Below, piece by piece: positions 59,501 through 64,000 of a stretch of 64,000 bases of DNA. Position 1 is the first letter of the stretch. Every line of letters starts with the position of its first letter. The position numbers were made by a program, and so were the translations under genes. The notes beneath the pieces were generated by a model. The model was not told the origin of the DNA and ran no database searches. It was given only the letters and a program-made list of their open reading frames with translations. Source of the stretch: Phallusia fumigata (Eukaryota > Chordata > Ascidiacea > Phlebobranchia > Ascidiidae); assembly GCA_008931825.1 (NCBI GenBank), contig QXVZ01000329.1, forward strand, positions 29,024 to 93,023. Direction: 5' to 3'.

Positions 59501-62500
59501 GTTTGGGTGTCCAGGTCATGTTGACTGCCCTTTAATTAAGGAGAAAGCCATCATCTGACATTTTGTGGGTTTTTTGTGGGTTTACTGTATCCATGTTAGT
59601 GGTAAAACAAGCAATCTGTGTGATTTCCAACACACAATTGCTTGTATAACTGCCTGGCAGGATTACATCACAATGTTAAGGAAATTCAATTGTTTGTGAA
59701 CCAAGTGCCCTGTTACTTTTAAAATGAAATGCATAATTTACAATGTTAGTGCACAGACACCAAGCAAAATTTTTGATAATATTCAAATGTTGTAACAATG
59801 GCCTTTTGCAGGCACTATGCACCAATAGTGAAACACGATATATTTGTAAACAGGTCAGACATCTGCCCACAGTACTATGAAGAAAATGTGGTCACAAGTT
59901 CAGAACTACTGGTTAAACTACAATTGTTGGGCAGGAAAAAGTTTAAACAATGTTTAATATATGTGAACATAAGTTTTACAACCTAGCCCAAGCTAACTTA
60001 TGCGGCAATAACAACTATTTGGTCTACGAATCTAATGCTGTAAGCTTTACTAGCCTAACATTGTCCATTCGTAGTTGGTGGATCTGATAAATGTGAGTGA
60101 TAAATGTAAATTTAAACATAGACTTACTAAAGCTGCGGTCAGTAATCTCCAAATGCCACAAGTTGATTCGAAGGTCATCAGCAGACAAGTACGTCTGGTC
60201 GTCACTGTTTACAGAAATTGAATTGATGTGATACATATGAGCATTGGCAAACACCTTTTTGGGCGACGCCTCAATCATCAATTCCATGGGTTCGTAATGG
60301 GGAACTACAAGCCTCTGAGGCCGAAACCTCCTTGGCTGGTCTTCCTCCTCACGGAAGTTAAATCCAACTGCTTGTTTCTCCCGCTCTGACACTTTCCACA
60401 GTTTGATGGTTTTGTCTGAAAATCCAAATTGGTTTAGACGTACAAAACTCTGACAGATTAATATTCATGAGTAGAAGAAACAAACCTAAATGTCGGAGCA
60501 TGATTATTTATACACATTACTAACAGTAAGGGTAGGTTTGCAAAACAGATGGCTAAAGTACATCGCTTTTATCAGCCATTTAAGGTCTTTGCATTGATTA
60601 ATATCATTCTATACACATGAAAATGCAAGTAAGAATTTTCTAAACACTATCAACTGCAATTTTCTTACCATTTGTTGAAAGTAGGAAGTGTGCTTGATTT
60701 CTCCGGGGCAGCCAGCGTATTTTATTGATTTTCTCCTCAATTTCCAGACTTTTAAGATAATCAAATTCAGGCTCGTGGCTCTGAAACGTGCTATACACGT
60801 TGTACTCGCTGCTACGACCTTCATTGGCTTTGTTCTGTGAAAAGAAAATTTGTTCAACATTTTATTATATATATGTAACGCAGGATTCTACAAAAACACA
60901 TAGAGATAAATGAAGCTTTGAGAAAATACTTACTGAATACTAAAAAAAACATAAAACAACTGCATCAAGAACTTTTAAAACTTAAACATGGAGATTAGGC
61001 ACACAATTTTAAATAGTCTCAATAAGAATATACAAGTCAGTACTTGTGTGTAAAACATTTTTTACACTTTAACAAACACTGTTGTCAATGTCAAAATTGA
61101 CCTCGAAAAGTGGCACAAAAACGATTAAAATTCATTAGACTGTTTAGGCCAGTTTTTATTATCTAAATATTTTAGATGGTAACAAGATGTCGCAACACCA
61201 AAACTTACTGCAGGTTCACGTTGAAAGATAACAACTCTGCCACCTTTGTCGCCAGTTGCTAGTAACTCTCCATCGTGATTAAATTCCACAGTAGAAATGA
61301 TATCAGCTGCAAAAATCAGTTGCAAAATGCCATAGGAAAACACACAAGTGCTGTCAGTTAAAACATTTTTTTTAATTTACTTGTGGCAGCTTCAGTGTCT
61401 GCACATTATATGCATTGTGGTCGTTTACACAAACCCAATGTTGCAACTTTTGTAATGCTGGGATTGATAATATAGAGCCTATCATTGACAAGTTTTTCCA
61501 ACTTGTCAATAATGGGTGAACTGGGGTAAAAAGTTATAAGTGCACAACTTCAGACACCCATCTATCATGTGTGGAAATTTGAAAAAATCTGAAAAACTCT
61601 TTCTTGACCAAAACCTGTGTTCTCTTTGAGGAAGGGGCCCATAATAACTAAGTACATGTTTAAAAAACAAACTAAAATTAATTCGGCCGAATTTAAATTT
61701 AATATTGGCATGAAGGACATTACAGTTTTTGTATTTTAGTTTAATGCAAAGTCTGTGTTTGTTACCAAAAAACAATACTTAATGCTGAAAAAACAAATAA
61801 CATGACCAAATCCAATACATGCAGACACCTACGTTCAGAAACTTCATCATCCATTGTTCCCTTAACCTGAGAGAAATGCCATTGCAACTCATCATTACCA
61901 GCTGCTGATGAACCACTGCCAGCTGCAAAACAAAGTCACAAAATATGTTGCACTGCTTATCTGTTATCTTGAAAGTCACAAAAATATATTTGTTTGAAAT
62001 AATTTGCAGTTATTTGAATAACAATCCCTAAATACCCACCACATTATGCCTATTTTAAGCCTATAAAATGGTAATGAGAAATTCCTAAAATTCATTTTGT
62101 GCAGCTATAAAAAGCTCCTTACAATTTTAAAATAGGACTTGCATCAACCAAAACTGATTCACAACTAAACTTAACAATACAATGTGTGGATGCAATTTTG
62201 TAGTAATTTAGTTATTTTACACTTGGAACCATATAGTTACGGGTAAATGCATAAATGCATTTTAACAAACATCGTTAAATTTTCCAAATTTTCCAAATTT
62301 TACTGTTATGGTTTACAACTTTGTATACTCTTATGTTACATTGCATAGTCACCAAACACAATTCAATATTTTTCCACTTAACTTTACACTGCATTAAGAT
62401 GTAAATAGCAATTGTGCAAAATTTAGAAAAATATTCAAAAATCACATTTCTACACCAAACTTATCAACTAATCGACTTAGTGACAAATATATCTACTGTT

Positions 62501-62885
62501 TACAGACTATTGTCCTGCCTTTTTCAATTATTAAAAATATTTTTACAGGTTTACATGTGCTTAAACATGTTTTATTGCAATAAGCCATTATAATTTAACA
62601 TGACTACCAGTTTCGTTTTAGCATCAAATGCCTGAAGAAAACAAGTGAAAGATTTGAGTGATATGTTATTACAAATTGTTGTTGCTCACACGTTCACTCT
62701 CTAAATGTCTAAACACAAACAAATGTACTGCGTGTCCTAATATATACCCGCTCGTATATTTCGTAAATACCTGTTTTTAACTTTTTTTCAACTACAGGAA
62801 CTTCTGGGTTATTACTCGTCCAACTCCAAAGGGGAGTCAATATTTTAGAGGAATAACATTGTACTATTGATTGCATACCAGCCAT
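56532..62885 (-). CDS. PPP2R2: PP2A regulatory subunit B55 (WD40)
   Basis: Ten exons (62885-62771, 61922-61833, 61306-61209, 60834-60669, 60415-60128, 59371-59207, 58456-58287, 57966-57875, 57200-57077, 56702-56532) join in phase to 492 residues. From exon 2 onward it follows vertebrate B55 almost word for word: [133 protein letters not shown] and [16 protein letters not shown]. It forms the seven-bladed propeller that gives PP2A holoenzyme its substrate choice (tau, mitotic-exit substrates). It differs in a 38-residue N-terminal extension ([16 protein letters not shown]...) and a longer C-terminal tail after NNLYIF. All borders are GT-AG. Confidence 0.97.
58498..58809 (+). mobile_element. 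hAT-type non-autonomous element in a B55 intron
   Basis: 312 bases with hAT-style ends CAGGGGTCTTAAACTCA on the left and, read on the minus strand, CAGGGTCTCAAACACAC on the right, followed inside by GAGGGCC-type sequence. It is flanked by an almost perfect 8-base duplication (ACTTTAAC and ACTTAAAC). No coding capacity. A different family from the element at 47391, judging by its ends. Confidence 0.85.
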
Positions 62886-63806
62886 GATGATCTCACAAAT
62901 TCGGACGAGTTCACAGACTTCACATGTGCTCTATGATGAATGATTGTTTCCCGATTCCTTCGGATAAGTCCAGATAACACTTGCCAATCTCATCTTTCTA
63001 ATTGCCTCAAAACAATTTAGAACGCGGCAACACCTATGGGCGACTTTCAGCGGTATCCGGCCGCTAGGGTTCCGGTGAGTTTTCGCATAGAAATCGTTTT
63101 GCATTTGTTTGTTTGTTAGGCTTACGTAAGGAAACATGTAAGTTACTAAACAAAAGTGTATGAAAGTCAATTTGGGTAGCACATATTTTTTGCTTGGGAC
63201 TGCTGACAAGCCGTTGTCATGCCATGTTTTCAAATAACTTTCAACATTTCAAGATGTTACAGAAGCTGTTGCCAATTTGTTTGGTTTTGGGTATTGGAAT
63301 TGGCGTTGCAATCTTTTTCCATCGAAGTTGTTGGCCTGTAACTCTGTTGTATTAGCACAAATTTGAAATAAAAAGTTAATTGGGGTTATTTTGCTGCCTT
63401 AAAAACTGGCCAGCATTAGACGACGTTGCTTAGTTTGTCCACAAAAACGTGCATTGGTGAAACATCAGCACAACGATACCCCCTCCCCACAGAACGAAAA
63501 AAATATGTATTTTATTGTCATCTTTGTTTGAAAAAACTAGACAAACTAGGCAACTACTAGATTTGATTCGTCGATTTCACAAAAAGGAGTGTTTGTTTTG
63601 CTATTGTTCGCCAGTCAGCGAATACTGAATGAACGAACCAAGCTGAAAGAAGAAACGTCCGAAGTGACGTTTTCCAACCAAGACAAAAGCACAGGCCGTT
63701 GAAAAAAGCGAAAAAGTTGTGAGTGTTCATAAACGCCGAGTTTTGTAGCGGAACACATGTTGTTGGAAATTTGTGCTGATGTTAAGGTTGATCTTATCAG
63801 ACAAAG
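62886..63806. promoter_or_regulatory. Divergent region between B55 and the right-edge gene
   Basis: About 900 bases upstream of both genes. No coding exon was recognised and no specific element can be assigned. Confidence 0.4.
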
Positions 63807-63892
63807 ATGAGGAACTATTTGGCTCTTCTCTTGTTGGCCACAGTCTTTGCAACATTTACTTTGATTCAAGGTTCTGGCCTCAGGTCTAACGG
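63807..63892 (+). CDS. Signal-peptide first exon of a gene running off the edge
   Basis: ATG followed by MRNYLALLLLATVFATFTL and then IQGSGLRSNG, ending in phase 2 at a GTAAGC donor. A basic residue, a continuous hydrophobic core and small residues after it make a good secretion signal or a type II membrane anchor. The rest of the gene lies beyond 64000, so the family cannot be named. Confidence 0.5.
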
Positions 63893-64000
63893 GTAAGCGA
63901 CATACTATGTTACGAACATGGACATAAAAAATAAACTAATTACATGTTTGATAATTATCAATTATACTGATTTTCGGCATTATCGAACTCTAATTTAGTA

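Noticed and set aside
1-64000. CRISPR arrays, bacterial operons, riboswitches or prophage
   Set aside because: The window is animal DNA with spliceosomal introns; no regularly spaced repeats or ribosome-binding-site-led gene runs are present.

Overview
This is a compact, AT-rich animal genome. Nearly every gene is cut by short GT-AG introns (about 60-700 bases), and the recognisable products (NOSIP, ECSIT, OGFOD1, wolframin, PP2A-B55, a tankyrase-type PARP, a ZP-domain membrane protein, rhodopsin-class receptors) are metazoan. Small introns, two intronless housekeeping genes, a pair of genes only 5 bases apart in operon style, and pyrimidine-AG sites directly before start codons suggest a tunicate (ascidian) that uses spliced-leader trans-splicing. 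That placement is an inference; no spliced-leader gene was seen. Four places carry the same 109-157 bases on both sides of a single N, as expected when overlapping or haplotypic contig ends are not merged.

Layout. 1-14.3 kb is gene-poor: a decayed LINE 3' end at 3.7-4.1 kb and exons of one unidentified serine/arginine-rich gene on the minus strand. 14.3-28.9 kb is dense: C8orf82 and MFSD3 as a tight tandem pair, ECSIT converging on MFSD3, NOSIP divergent from ECSIT, then a minimal tankyrase-like PARP head-to-head with OGFOD1. A two-exon micro-gene follows OGFOD1. 29.4-43.1 kb holds two paralogous seven-helix receptors on the minus strand, and between them a fully reconstructable 693-residue membrane protein with a signal peptide, C-type lectin domain, ZP domain and transmembrane segment. 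45.8-50.0 kb holds an isopenicillin-N-synthase-type 2-oxoglutarate oxygenase (minus), 50.9-53.7 kb a short wolframin (plus), and 56.5-62.9 kb a PP2A B55 subunit (minus). A signal-peptide exon starts at 63.8 kb and runs off the edge. Non-autonomous hAT elements and one palindromic MITE sit inside introns.

How the genes relate. Mitochondrial or signalling housekeeping functions cluster on the left (C8orf82, ECSIT, MFSD3, NOSIP), and ER and kinase/phosphatase biology on the right (wolframin, B55). The centre (two atypical receptors flanking a lectin-ZP protein) is the accessory, lineage-specific part and the most interesting. Exon boundaries given here were placed by hand from splice consensus and reading phase; the long genes close without phase conflict, except the last exon of the second receptor.
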